Origin: GCA-2683825 sp965662355
GTDB lineage: Bacteria > Planctomycetota > UBA1135 > GCA-002686595
NCBI GenBank assembly: GCA_965662355.1
Contig: CBFIHP010000008.1
Span: 186,001 to 250,000 of the forward strand
DNA length: 64,000 nucleotides
Reading direction: 5' to 3'
Notes under the pieces: model-generated
What the model was told of the DNA's origin: nothing
What the model saw: the letters and a program-made list of their open reading frames with translations, nothing else
The model's database searches: none
Translations under genes and position numbers: made by a program
Shown: positions 16,965-25,013 of the stretch, piece by piece
How positions within the stretch are numbered: position 1 is the first letter of the stretch
Layout of the letters: every line of letters begins with the position of its first letter

Positions 16965-18794
16965 TCAACGGCGTTTGAGGCGTTTGCCGTGCTTGTCGAG
17001 CCGTTCCGCTTGGGCGGAGCCACCCCGGCGGGGGTCGCTGGCCCCGATGGGGTCGCCCCCCACCTCACAGAAGATGGCCTGGACACTGCCCATGTCGCTG
17101 ACCTCCTTCGTCTCGTGGTGGCGATCCCGGAGGCGCTGGATCAGAACGGGGTCCCAGTCTTTCTCGATCGTCGTGTACGTGGGGTTCCACTGCTGGTGCA
17201 GCCGCGGAGCCCTGACAGCATCCTCCAGGGACTGGCCATAAACCTCCTTGCGCAGAATCACCTGGATCACCGACGTGATGATGCGCGGGCCGCCTGGGCT
17301 GCCGAGGACCATGCGCACGGCCTTGCCGCCGTCGCGTATGACGACCGGGGTCATCGAGGACAGCGGACGCTTGCCGGGGCCGATGGCGTTCGCCTCGGAC
17401 TGGCTGCCGACGAGCCCATAGGCATTCGGCGTGTTCGCCACGATGGCGAAGTCGTCGAGCTCGTTGTTCATCAGGATCCCGTGGCCCGGGATCATGAATC
17501 CGCAGCCGAAGCTCGTGTTCAGGGTCGTCGTCAGGCTACAGGCGTTGCCGTCGGCGTCGAGCACCGAGAGATGGGTCGTGTCGTTGCTCTCGCCCAGCGG
17601 AAGCCGCATCGGTTGCACTCCTGGATTGGCCAGTTCGCCGATGGAGATGCGGCGCTCCCAGATACGTTCGGGCGAGAGCAACTCGTTGATCGGGACCTCG
17701 TGGAAGGCCGGATCCCCGAGATGTTCGGAGCGGTCGGCGAAGGCCAGGCGCATGGCCTCGACCCACCAGTGCAGGGCGCGCCCCGACAAGGCGGCCGTTC
17801 CCTCGGGCAACGGCGTCCCGTCATCCAGGGCGCGCTGTATCGCGATCTGGCGTTCCTCGTCCAACGGAAAGCCGTCCAGCATCGAGAGCACTTGCAGGAG
17901 CGCCACGCCCCCCGAAGACGGTGGCGGTAGGGTCAGGATCTCGAGCCCGCGAAACCAACCGCGTAGGGGGGGTTCGGTGCGGATGCGGTAGCTCTGCATG
18001 TCGGACATGGAGAGCTCGCCTCCCTCCGCCTCAACAGCGGCGACGATGGCCTCGGCGATCTCACCCGTGTAGAAGATCGACGGTCCGCGCTCGACGAAGC
18101 GCTCGAGCGTGCGCGCGAGTTCCGGTTGCAGAACGCGCTCGCCGCTGCCCGGCGACCTGCCGCCCTTGTAGTAGATCTGAGCGGCCATGCCGCGACGCAG
18201 GAGCCGTTGGCGGTGGCTGGCCTTCGCCAACGACCCGGCCAGAAAGGCATCCACCTCGAAGCCGTCGCGGGCCAGACGAATGGCCGGTTGGGCGACCCGA
18301 GCAAAACGGAGCTTGCCGTGTTTTCTGTGCAGCTCCCACAATCCCTGCGGACTGCCGGGCACCCCGATTCCCAGGGGACCCTCGATCGAACGCTCCGGCA
18401 CGAACTCACCTGCTTCGTCGACGAAGTGCTCGCGCGTCAACGAGGCCGGTGCGGTCTCGCGAAAGTCGAAGGCACTGGGCTCTTCCCCGGTGTCGTGAGC
18501 CACCCACAGAGCGAAACCACCGCCACCCAGGTTCCCGGCCTGCGGATAGACGACGCACAGGGCGAGAGCCGTGGCCACGGCCGCGTCAGCCGCGTTGCCG
18601 CCTTGCTCGAGCATTTGGACGCCCGCTTGCGTCGCCAGCGGATGTTCACTGACGACCATCCCGCGCCGGGGCGTTTGCCACTTCTCCGAAAAGTCGAAGG
18701 TGGGAATCGCGCAGCCGAAGCACGCGCAGAGCGCCAGTGCAGCAACCCGTGAGTTCCGGCACACCTGCGTCAGGGATGCTTGCAGCAGCGCCAC
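16965..18794 (-). CDS. ggt: gamma-glutamyltransferase (exported)
   Basis: 609 residues. It hydrolyses or transfers the gamma-glutamyl group of glutathione and related compounds in the periplasm. An N-terminal export signal with a possible lipobox (ALALCACFGC) precedes the large-subunit start GMVVSEHPLATQAGVQMLEQ and GGNAADAAVATALAL. The autoprocessing site is SNDTTHLSVLDADGNA; the first Thr of TTHLSV (about residue 406) is the predicted nucleophile after self-cleavage. Small-subunit landmarks are TTTLNTSFGCGFMIPG, GILMNNELDDF, KRPLSSMTPVVI and LGSPGGPRIITSV (GG oxyanion motif). It follows the NIL-domain gene by 38 bases on the same strand. Confidence 0.95.
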   Translation of the reverse strand: MALLQASLTQVCRNSRVAALALCACFGCAIPTFDFSEKWQTPRRGMVVSEHPLATQAGVQMLEQGGNAADAAVATALALCVVYPQAGNLGGGGFALWVAHDTGEEPSAFDFRETAPASLTREHFVDEAGEFVPERSIEGPLGIGVPGSPQGLWELHRKHGKLRFARVAQPAIRLARDGFEVDAFLAGSLAKASHRQRLLRRGMAAQIYYKGGRSPGSGERVLQPELARTLERFVERGPSIFYTGEIAEAIVAAVEAEGGELSMSDMQSYRIRTEPPLRGWFRGLEILTLPPPSSGGVALLQVLSMLDGFPLDEERQIAIQRALDDGTPLPEGTAALSGRALHWWVEAMRLAFADRSEHLGDPAFHEVPINELLSPERIWERRISIGELANPGVQPMRLPLGESNDTTHLSVLDADGNACSLTTTLNTSFGCGFMIPGHGILMNNELDDFAIVANTPNAYGLVGSQSEANAIGPGKRPLSSMTPVVIRDGGKAVRMVLGSPGGPRIITSVIQVILRKEVYGQSLEDAVRAPRLHQQWNPTYTTIEKDWDPVLIQRLRDRHHETKEVSDMGSVQAIFCEVGGDPIGASDPRRGGSAQAERLDKHGKRLKRR

Positions 18795-18798
18795 GGGA

Positions 18799-18850
18799 AC
18801 GATCTAGTCTTCGCCTTCCTGCATTGGACGATCTAGTCTTCGCCTTCCTG
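18799..18850. repeat. 23-bp direct repeat, two copies, 29-bp period
   Basis: Bases 18799-18821 are repeated exactly at 18828-18850, with six bases (cattgg) between them. The right copy covers the last codons and stop of the NIL-domain gene. The left copy is a second version of that 3' end lying between it and the ggt start. Confidence 0.9.
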
Positions 18851-19072
18851 GATGGCCTCGACGATGACGCCGCGCTCGCGCAGATAGATCACGGCTTCCT
18901 CGATCTGCTCGGGTGATCCCTCCATCTCGACGGCGACCATGGCCATCTCTTCGCTGATGCTCGCGGCGCGAATGTTCGGAATGACGCCGAACTCGGCGTT
19001 CAACGTGTGGCTGATGATCGGTTCCTTGATCAACGCTTGGGGAAACCTGCAGAAGTACTTGCGAACGGCCAT
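18833..19072 (-). CDS. small NIL-domain protein
   Basis: 79 residues, MAVRKYFCRFPQALIKEPII... with FGVIPNIRAASIS and GSPEQIEEAVIYLRERGVIV. This matches the NIL (ACT-like ferredoxin-fold) domain, found at the C-terminus of MetN ATPases and as free-standing proteins. The phrase KEPIIS-H-LN-FGV is the family hallmark. Free-standing versions are thought to sense small molecules or assist amino-acid sulfur metabolism. The gene begins 3 bases after the stop of the membrane-protein gene upstream and is followed 38 bases later by ggt, so the three probably form an operon. Its 3' end is duplicated downstream. Confidence 0.8.
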   Translation of the reverse strand: MAVRKYFCRFPQALIKEPIISHTLNAEFGVIPNIRAASISEEMAMVAVEMEGSPEQIEEAVIYLRERGVIVEAIQEGED

Positions 19073-19075
19073 GGA

Positions 19076-19813
19076 TCAGAGGTGCGTGGGGCGGGTCGGA
19101 TCGTCACCAGGCTCCATCGAGGAGGGGGCCGCGCTTCGGATCCATGAACGCGAGCTGTTTTGGAGCATGCTCGCGAGGAGGAAGAGCGTGCATCCCACCA
19201 CAATGGAGAAGGGCCCCGCAAGGGTACCCCGCCAAGCTCGTCTGCCAAACCATTCAACGCCCGAGAGGCGGTACATGTCCTCCTGGGCGTGGGTCCAATC
19301 CAGGCCCGCGCAGTCGTAGGCCCAGACCAGAGGGGAAAGCTCCAGGAACAGGGCCGCCAGCCCCGGATGGGTTCGGGCCCAGCTGCCCCCGGGGCCGGCA
19401 AAGCCCCCCTGAATGCTGAGTCCGCTGGCCAGGAGTCCCAGGAACATCACCAGCCCCGCCAGGGGCACCCCGGATCCGGGAAAGAGCCGGCCGAGGGCCA
19501 TGCCGCACAGAAAGAGCCCCGCGACGAAGAGAGCAGCCCAGAGGGGGGTCGGCAGGTCCACCGGGCTGAAGAGATCGCTCCAAACCAGACCGAGGGTCAG
19601 TCCCGCGGGGACGGTCGCCCCCCACAAGAGCCCGATGCCTGCCGCACCGACGAACCCGCCCAGGGCCGGCGCCAGCAGGCAGGCCCAGGCCAAAAAGATG
19701 TCGGGGCCCTGGCCCGCTGGAAGAAACCCCAGTCCGGCGAGCAAGAGGGCTCCGAAGAGGGTGCGCCCTTGTCCCGCTTCGAGGGCGGTTTTCTTGTCGA
19801 GACGACGAAACAC
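19076..19813 (-). CDS. multispanning membrane protein of unknown function
   Basis: 245 residues rich in Gly, Ala, Leu and Pro. About six hydrophobic helices can be seen (for example LFGALLLAGLGFLPA, AWACLLAPALGGFVGAAGIGLLW, LWAALFVAGLFLCGMALG, LAGLVMFLGLLASGL, FSIVVGCTLFLLASML). A polar loop before the last helix contains WAYDCAGLDWTHAQEDMY. The C-terminus is a short Ser/Pro tail. I recognise no family. It is the first gene of the probable operon with the NIL-domain protein and ggt. Confidence 0.65.
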   Translation of the reverse strand: MFRRLDKKTALEAGQGRTLFGALLLAGLGFLPAGQGPDIFLAWACLLAPALGGFVGAAGIGLLWGATVPAGLTLGLVWSDLFSPVDLPTPLWAALFVAGLFLCGMALGRLFPGSGVPLAGLVMFLGLLASGLSIQGGFAGPGGSWARTHPGLAALFLELSPLVWAYDCAGLDWTHAQEDMYRLSGVEWFGRRAWRGTLAGPFSIVVGCTLFLLASMLQNSSRSWIRSAAPSSMEPGDDPTRPTHL

Positions 19814-19884
19814 GGCTGTCGCCTTTCTATGCGCCGGCGCGCCTGTGCCCTACGGAAACCGGGGCGTTTTCTGTCACACGGCCC

Positions 19885-21786
19885 TCAGCCCCCAAAGTAT
19901 CCGAGCTGGTCCAGCATTTCGAGATCCGCGGCGGAACGATTGACGCGCGGCGAGCGCGTCCAGAAACGCACGGCGTCATGCAGTCCTTGCTGAAGTCGCC
20001 AGCGCAGCTGCTCGTCGTCATCGATGAGGTTGCGCAACTCGAGCGGATCGAGCTCGAGATCGTAGAGTTCGTGGGACGGCCCATAGGCCGACCAGATGAG
20101 CTCCTTGCCACCCTCTTCGTAGAGGCGCATGCCCGTCCACTTCTTGTCCGGACGCGCATCGACCGCGCGATCGAGGTACTGAGAAGCATAGCGCCCCACG
20201 CGCGCGCGCCCCTTGGCCCAGGCTAGCGCATCCAGGGGTTCGGGTCCGGCCAGATGCGCCACCAGGTCGTAGAGATCGCGCGACTCGAGCGCGTCGTCGC
20301 TGAGGCCCACGGGCCCCGCACCGCGCCCGGAATCGTAGTGCACGAGGGCCGGCACCCAGGTCAGCTCGCGGTAGAGCGAATGGCCGTGACCCCACTGGCC
20401 ATGTTCCCAGAACTCCTCGCCGTGATCGGAGCTCAAGACGATGGCACGTGGTCCGGGCAGGAGTTCATCGAGGCGAGCGAGGAACTTCCCGAGCTCCGCG
20501 TCGAAGTAGCGCAGCTCTTGACGATAGAGCCCGCGCTTGCGCTCTCGCGGATCGCTCTCGTTCCCAGGTTCCACGCCTGCGAGATAGGGCGCATGGGGAT
20601 CGAGATAGTGCATGTAGAGAAACAGCGGTTGTCCACGACGTGCGGCCTCCAGACGCTCGTCGCTCTCCAGCCACTCGAGGACTTGGTTATTCAAGGTTTC
20701 CGCGCGGGCGTAGAGATCGCGAATCTCCGACTTGCCCTGGGACATGACCTCCTTCGCGTTCGCCAGTTCGTGGAAGGCATCGAAACCCTGGGCGAAACCG
20801 GTGCTCTGCCCCACTTGCACCCAGTTCGTGATGAAGGCAGCTGTTTGGTATCCCGCACCCTGCAACAGCTCGGGCATGGTTGTCCAGCGCTCGGAGAGCC
20901 GTTCGTGAAAGCGCGCGGCACCGTGCTCTTCAGGAAGCAGGCCGGTGAAGATCGACGCGCACGAGGCTCGCGTCCAGCTGGCGTTCGAGCGCATGTTGCG
21001 GAAGACGACCGAGCGCTCGGCCAGTTCATTCGTGACGGGCATCCACTCGCGTTCCCCGCCGTAGTGGGCCAGTGCATCGGCGCGCAAGGTGTCCACGAGC
21101 AGGAAGATCACATGGGGCGAACCGGGACCACCCAGGGGCTCGTGCTCGACGACGCGTCCGGCGTTTTCCCAGGACCCGGCGAGACGGGGACGACGGCTCC
21201 ACAGCCGATCGCGTTCACCGGGAATCGACACGCCGCTCCAGTAGTACAGCGGATGACCGAAGAGCCTCTGATGATGGAGAAGTTCCCAGCGCCAACTCTC
21301 GCGTAGTTGCGCGCCCAGAGCGACGCTGAAAACGAGTGCCACCAGAGCGCCGAGGGGCAGCGCGAGTTCGCGTCGCGGATAAAGGCGCGCAACGTAGTTC
21401 GGCGCCGGAAGGGCAGCGAACAAGAGCACGCCGTAGGTCGCTGCAACGGCGAGGGTCGCCAGAGCGAACGGAACGGCGCCGGCGAGCAGCTCGCCGTCGA
21501 GGCGCAGCTGGGCGGTCACGCACAGCGCCACGGCAAGCGAGGCCAGGGCTCCGAGGACGCGTCCGGAGCGTTGCGCGTAGCGCGCCGTGCTGTGGAGAAA
21601 GAGCGCGAACAAAGCGTAGACCAGGGCCAGGTACGCGAGCGTGCCGGGACCGAGCTCGAAGCTCGGCACCAGGATTGCGCACAGATAGAACTGCACGAAA
21701 AGCAGCACCGGAGCCAGGCGGGCGAGCGCGGAGAGCCAGGTGACTCGTGCGCGGGGGACGTCGTTCGCGGGTTTTCGGTGGAGCAT
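19885..21786 (-). CDS. membrane-anchored alkaline-phosphatase-superfamily hydrolase (sulfatase fold, Thr nucleophile)
   Basis: 633 residues from the ATG at 21786. The first ~200 residues are hydrophobic, with about five membrane helices. The rest is a sulfatase-fold catalytic domain: HVIFLLVDTLRADALAHYGG (metal ligands), SWTRASCASIFTGLLPEEHG (nucleophile region), FLYMHYLDPHAPY, and AIVLSSDHGEEFWEHGQWGH (second metal site). Aligning IFTG with the LLTG of sulfatases puts Thr where formylglycine-forming Cys would be, as in phosphotransferases and phosphodiesterases of the superfamily. The Cys four residues later is not in the CxPSR position. Membrane helices plus Thr recall LtaS/EptA-like enzymes. 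The substrate is unknown; the neighbouring block suggests an envelope glycan or lipid. An upstream in-frame extension is low-complexity and rejected. Confidence 0.85.
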   Translation of the reverse strand: MLHRKPANDVPRARVTWLSALARLAPVLLFVQFYLCAILVPSFELGPGTLAYLALVYALFALFLHSTARYAQRSGRVLGALASLAVALCVTAQLRLDGELLAGAVPFALATLAVAATYGVLLFAALPAPNYVARLYPRRELALPLGALVALVFSVALGAQLRESWRWELLHHQRLFGHPLYYWSGVSIPGERDRLWSRRPRLAGSWENAGRVVEHEPLGGPGSPHVIFLLVDTLRADALAHYGGEREWMPVTNELAERSVVFRNMRSNASWTRASCASIFTGLLPEEHGAARFHERLSERWTTMPELLQGAGYQTAAFITNWVQVGQSTGFAQGFDAFHELANAKEVMSQGKSEIRDLYARAETLNNQVLEWLESDERLEAARRGQPLFLYMHYLDPHAPYLAGVEPGNESDPRERKRGLYRQELRYFDAELGKFLARLDELLPGPRAIVLSSDHGEEFWEHGQWGHGHSLYRELTWVPALVHYDSGRGAGPVGLSDDALESRDLYDLVAHLAGPEPLDALAWAKGRARVGRYASQYLDRAVDARPDKKWTGMRLYEEGGKELIWSAYGPSHELYDLELDPLELRNLIDDDEQLRWRLQQGLHDAVRFWTRSPRVNRSAADLEMLDQLGYFGG

Positions 21787-21988
21787 CGGTGGCGGCACGT
21801 CTTGGGCCGTGGATCTCGGTGGATATCGACCGACGGACAGGGGAGAGCGAAGGAAATTCGCTCGCCAAACCCCGTTGGGCCCCGTATCTCCCAGCGACCC
21901 GCGGGCCGCCGGGACGGCGTGGCTGTCAGCGCTTCCGCGGTTGATCCCGCCCGGCGTTTGATTTGAGGCTCCAAAGGCCCACTCTATG

Positions 21989-22030
21989 CCTCCCGGGATG
22001 CCTCCCGGGGCCTCCCCGGGCCTCCCCGGG
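21989..22030. repeat. four near-identical 10-bp GC-rich units
   Basis: cctcccggga (21989-21998), cctcccgggg (22001-22010) and cctccccggg twice (22011-22020, 22021-22030). Each contains a cccggg palindrome. They lie in the 283-base divergent region between the hydrolase (start 21786) and the TPR gene (start 22070), about 40 bases before the latter. Confidence 0.8.
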
Positions 22031-22069
22031 TCTCTTCTGGGCGTCCTCGGCGACGCCCCCTGGCCGCCC

Positions 22070-23116
22070 ATGATCACCCCGAGACCCCGACACGATGTAC
22101 ACCGCCCCCATGCGCTAGCCGGCAGCGTGGCGCTCCTGCTCCTTCTCTCCGTGGGGGGTGGCGGCGCCTGCGGTCGGGGAGGCGTGGACCCAGAGATCGC
22201 CGGGGGCCTGCTCTTCGAGGCCGAGGCACTGTGTTCGCAGGGCCGCCTGAGCGAGGCCCAGGCCCTGCTGGAAGGCGCCCGGGAAGAGGCTCCTGTGGAT
22301 TATCAGGTCCATCGCGAACTGGGTTACATCGCCATGCGCCGCGGGTTGATCCCCGGGCGGGAGTTCCATTTCCGCGACGCCCTGGCGCACCTCGAGCAGG
22401 CCTCGGAGCTGGCGCCGGAGGACGGTCGGACACACCTGCTCCTGGGCGAGGCGTATCAACGGCTGGGAAACAAAGACGGCGCTCGTCGCTCCTTCGAGAC
22501 CGCCGCGGAGCACGCCGAGGAAAACGCGGCGCTCGTGGAGGGCCTCGTGCGCCTGGCGATGGTGCGCTTCGAACTGCGCGACGTCGATCGCGCGGAAGCC
22601 GCCCTGGCCCGCGCGATCGAAATCGATCCCGACTCCTACCAGGCCCTCACCTGGCTATCCCGCGTCGCCTATTCGCGGGGGAACAAGGAGCAGGCCATCG
22701 AACTGGCAGAGCGTGCGCTCGTGATCGAGCCCGATTACTCCGACGCGAGCTTTCATCTGGGGACGATGCTGGTTCGAGAAAGCCGCTTGGAGGAGGCCGA
22801 ACGCGCCCTGTCCTGGGCGCTCGAGATCAGCCCGGATCTCTACCAGGTCGTGTTCGAGCTAGCCCAGCTCTACGAACGCCTGGAACGCCCCGACGAGGCC
22901 CTGCGCCTGTATCGTCGAACGGTCTCCGTCCATCCAGGACACATCCGGGCCAACATCGCCTTGGCGCGCCTGTTGCTGGCTCGCGGCGAAGCCACCGACT
23001 TCGAGGAAACGGAGCGCTGCCTGGAGCGGGTCCTGACGAGGAACCCGAGCCAGGCGGAAGCGCGTGGGTTGCTCGAGCGCCTGAACCGAGCGCGCCAACA
23101 AGGCGGAGGCGAGTGA
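22070..23116 (+). CDS. exported TPR-repeat protein
   Basis: 348 residues from the ATG at 22070. The N-terminus has a basic stretch and hydrophobic core (SVALLLLLSVGGGGACGRGG), so it is exported and possibly lipidated at the Cys, though the lipobox is poor. The remainder is built of tetratricopeptide repeats: GLLFEAEALCSQGRLSEAQALLE, THLLLGEAYQRLGNKDGARR, ALARAIEIDPDSYQALTWLS, ASFHLGTMLVRESRLEEAERAL and others, about seven units. TPRs bind protein partners. It is the first gene of the nine-gene plus-strand block and is followed by the first TMTC-like gene after 7 bases. It may be a periplasmic adaptor for the glycosylation proteins; this is inferred from position. Confidence 0.8.
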   Translation: MITPRPRHDVHRPHALAGSVALLLLLSVGGGGACGRGGVDPEIAGGLLFEAEALCSQGRLSEAQALLEGAREEAPVDYQVHRELGYIAMRRGLIPGREFHFRDALAHLEQASELAPEDGRTHLLLGEAYQRLGNKDGARRSFETAAEHAEENAALVEGLVRLAMVRFELRDVDRAEAALARAIEIDPDSYQALTWLSRVAYSRGNKEQAIELAERALVIEPDYSDASFHLGTMLVRESRLEEAERALSWALEISPDLYQVVFELAQLYERLERPDEALRLYRRTVSVHPGHIRANIALARLLLARGEATDFEETERCLERVLTRNPSQAEARGLLERLNRARQQGGGE

Positions 23117-23123
23117 GGAGCGC

Positions 23124-25013
23124 TTGAATCCTTCGCCGCAATCCTCGCCGCTCTCGCGTCACAGAGCCCCCCGCCCGAGCCGCAGGCTCTGGTTCGTGGC
23201 CCTGCTTGTCCTGGTCACTGCGACGTGCGCGGTCTACGCGCCGCTGCGTGAACACGGCTTCGTCACCTACGACGACCCGGAGTACATCTACGACAATCCG
23301 CATGTGCGCGAGGGCTTGAGCTTCGCGGGAGCTCGCTGGGCACTCTTCGCCTTCCATTCCTCGAACTGGCATCCGGTCACGTGGGTCTCGCACATGCTGG
23401 ACTGCGAGCTGTTCGGGCTGGATGCCGGCCGGCACCACGCGCTGGGACTGGGATTGCATGCCTTGAACGCTGCGCTTCTTTTCGTGCTCTTATCTCGTAT
23501 CGGTGATGGCAAGCGCTGGGTGGAGGCCTTCTTCGTGGCGGGGTTGTTTGCACTCCATCCGTTGCGGGTCGAGTCGGTCGCCTGGGCGAGTGAGCGCAAG
23601 GACTTGCTGTCTGGGTTGTTTCTGTTCTTGGTTTGCCTGGCCTATGGGAGCTGGGTGCGGAGTGGATCTCGGGTGGCGTATGGGTGGGCCTTGGGATTGT
23701 TCGCCCTCGGGTTGGCGGCGAAGCCGATGTTGGTGAGCTTGCCGGGGTTGCTCGTGCTGTTGGATGGGTGGCCGTTGCGGCGGGGGTTCCTATCCACCAC
23801 CTCCCCCACCCACCCGGGAAAGAGACCGGCCGGGACCCGGCTCGGTTACGAGCACTGGCGCGAAAAGCTCCCCTTCCTGGTCCTCAGTCTCGGCTCGATC
23901 CTCCTGACTTTGCTGAGCCAGGCTGCGGGCGGTGCTCTGCGCTCGACCGAAAGCCTGCCCGTGCTGGCTCGCGTTTCCAACGCCTGCGTCGCCACCGTCA
24001 CCTACCTCGCCAAGACGCTCGCGCCCTTCGACCTGGCCTACTTTCATCCCCACCCGGCACTGGTCGATGCGGCGAGCTACTCGCCCTGGAGCGGGGTCTT
24101 CCTGATCTCGCTGCTGGCCTTGCTGGCAATCACGGCCTGCGCCTTCCTCTTCCGTAAGCGCTTGCCGTTTCTGTGGATGGGATGGCTGTCGTATCTGCTG
24201 TTGCTGTCGCCCGTCATCGGCATCGTTCAGGTAGGGGAACAAGCGTGGGCGGAGCGGTATGCGTACCTGCCCTTGATCGGTATCTACATCGCGCTCGTGT
24301 ACTCCGTCGCGGAGGCCGTGCGAGCCCGAGAGACATGGCAGCGCCCGGTGATGGCGCTCGGCGTCGTGGCCTTGATGGCGATGGGCCTGCGCACACGCGA
24401 GCAGGTCGGGACGTGGCGGGATTCGGAAACGCTGTACCTTCATGCGCTGTCCGTGACGAAGGACAACTACGCGGCACACCATCTGCTTGGAAACGTGTAT
24501 GCCGAGAAGCAAGACGAGCGGGCGGCCGGCGAGCAGTACGCTGCGGCACTCGCGATTCGGCCCGACTACGGGCCGTCGTACTACGGCAAGGGGCTGCTCT
24601 TGCAGAACGCTGGCCAGCTCCAAGGTGCGGTCGAGGCGTATCGCCTCGCGATCGAACACGACCCCGATCTGGTTCAGGCGCAATTGAACCTCGGCAGTGC
24701 CCTCGCAACCCTCTGGCAAAGCGGGCCGCCGGCGGCGCGGACGTCGGAGCGCTGGCTGGAAGCCCAAGGTGCCTTCGAGGCGACCCTGGAACGGATACCG
24801 GAACAACCCGATGCTCTACTGAACCTCGGGGGTCTGTACCTGATGGTCAGCGATCCTGGAGCCGCGCTCGACTATCTCGAACGAGCCGCGACGCTGCGTG
24901 GTGACGCGATTTCGTACGAGATGCTCGCGGACGCGTACGACCAGGTAGGTCGCGCCGAGGACGCGGAGCGAGCACGGGCGCAGCTGGCTGGGGCACGGGG
25001 AGTGTCGCGATGA
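23124..25013 (+). CDS. TMTC-like multispanning GT-C/TPR protein, paralogue A
   Basis: 629 residues from a TTG at 23124, with gaggag five bases upstream. About ten membrane helices precede a C-terminal TPR tail (ALLNLGGLYLMVSDPGAALDYL and neighbours). Signature motifs shared with the five paralogues: HGFVTYDDPEYIYDNP in the first outer loop (YDD at 49-51), SNWHPVTWVSHMLD, FALHPLRVESVAWASERKDL, LGLAAKPMLVSLP, PVIGIVQVGEQAWAERYAYL. This pattern is that of the bacterial relatives of eukaryotic TMTC1-4 (DUF1736), which transfer mannose from dolichyl phosphate to proteins. The acidic YDD loop is where GT-C enzymes hold their catalytic acids. The last signature has AERY where most copies have ADRY. 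It overlaps the next gene by ATGA. Confidence 0.8.
   Translation: MNPSPQSSPLSRHRAPRPSRRLWFVALLVLVTATCAVYAPLREHGFVTYDDPEYIYDNPHVREGLSFAGARWALFAFHSSNWHPVTWVSHMLDCELFGLDAGRHHALGLGLHALNAALLFVLLSRIGDGKRWVEAFFVAGLFALHPLRVESVAWASERKDLLSGLFLFLVCLAYGSWVRSGSRVAYGWALGLFALGLAAKPMLVSLPGLLVLLDGWPLRRGFLSTTSPTHPGKRPAGTRLGYEHWREKLPFLVLSLGSILLTLLSQAAGGALRSTESLPVLARVSNACVATVTYLAKTLAPFDLAYFHPHPALVDAASYSPWSGVFLISLLALLAITACAFLFRKRLPFLWMGWLSYLLLLSPVIGIVQVGEQAWAERYAYLPLIGIYIALVYSVAEAVRARETWQRPVMALGVVALMAMGLRTREQVGTWRDSETLYLHALSVTKDNYAAHHLLGNVYAEKQDERAAGEQYAAALAIRPDYGPSYYGKGLLLQNAGQLQGAVEAYRLAIEHDPDLVQAQLNLGSALATLWQSGPPAARTSERWLEAQGAFEATLERIPEQPDALLNLGGLYLMVSDPGAALDYLERAATLRGDAISYEMLADAYDQVGRAEDAERARAQLAGARGVSR

Noticed and set aside
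21787..22077. In-frame extension of the membrane hydrolase
   Set aside because: Low-complexity Pro-Gly-Arg sequence translated from the tandem 10-bp units; the hydrophobic family-like N-terminus starts at 21786.
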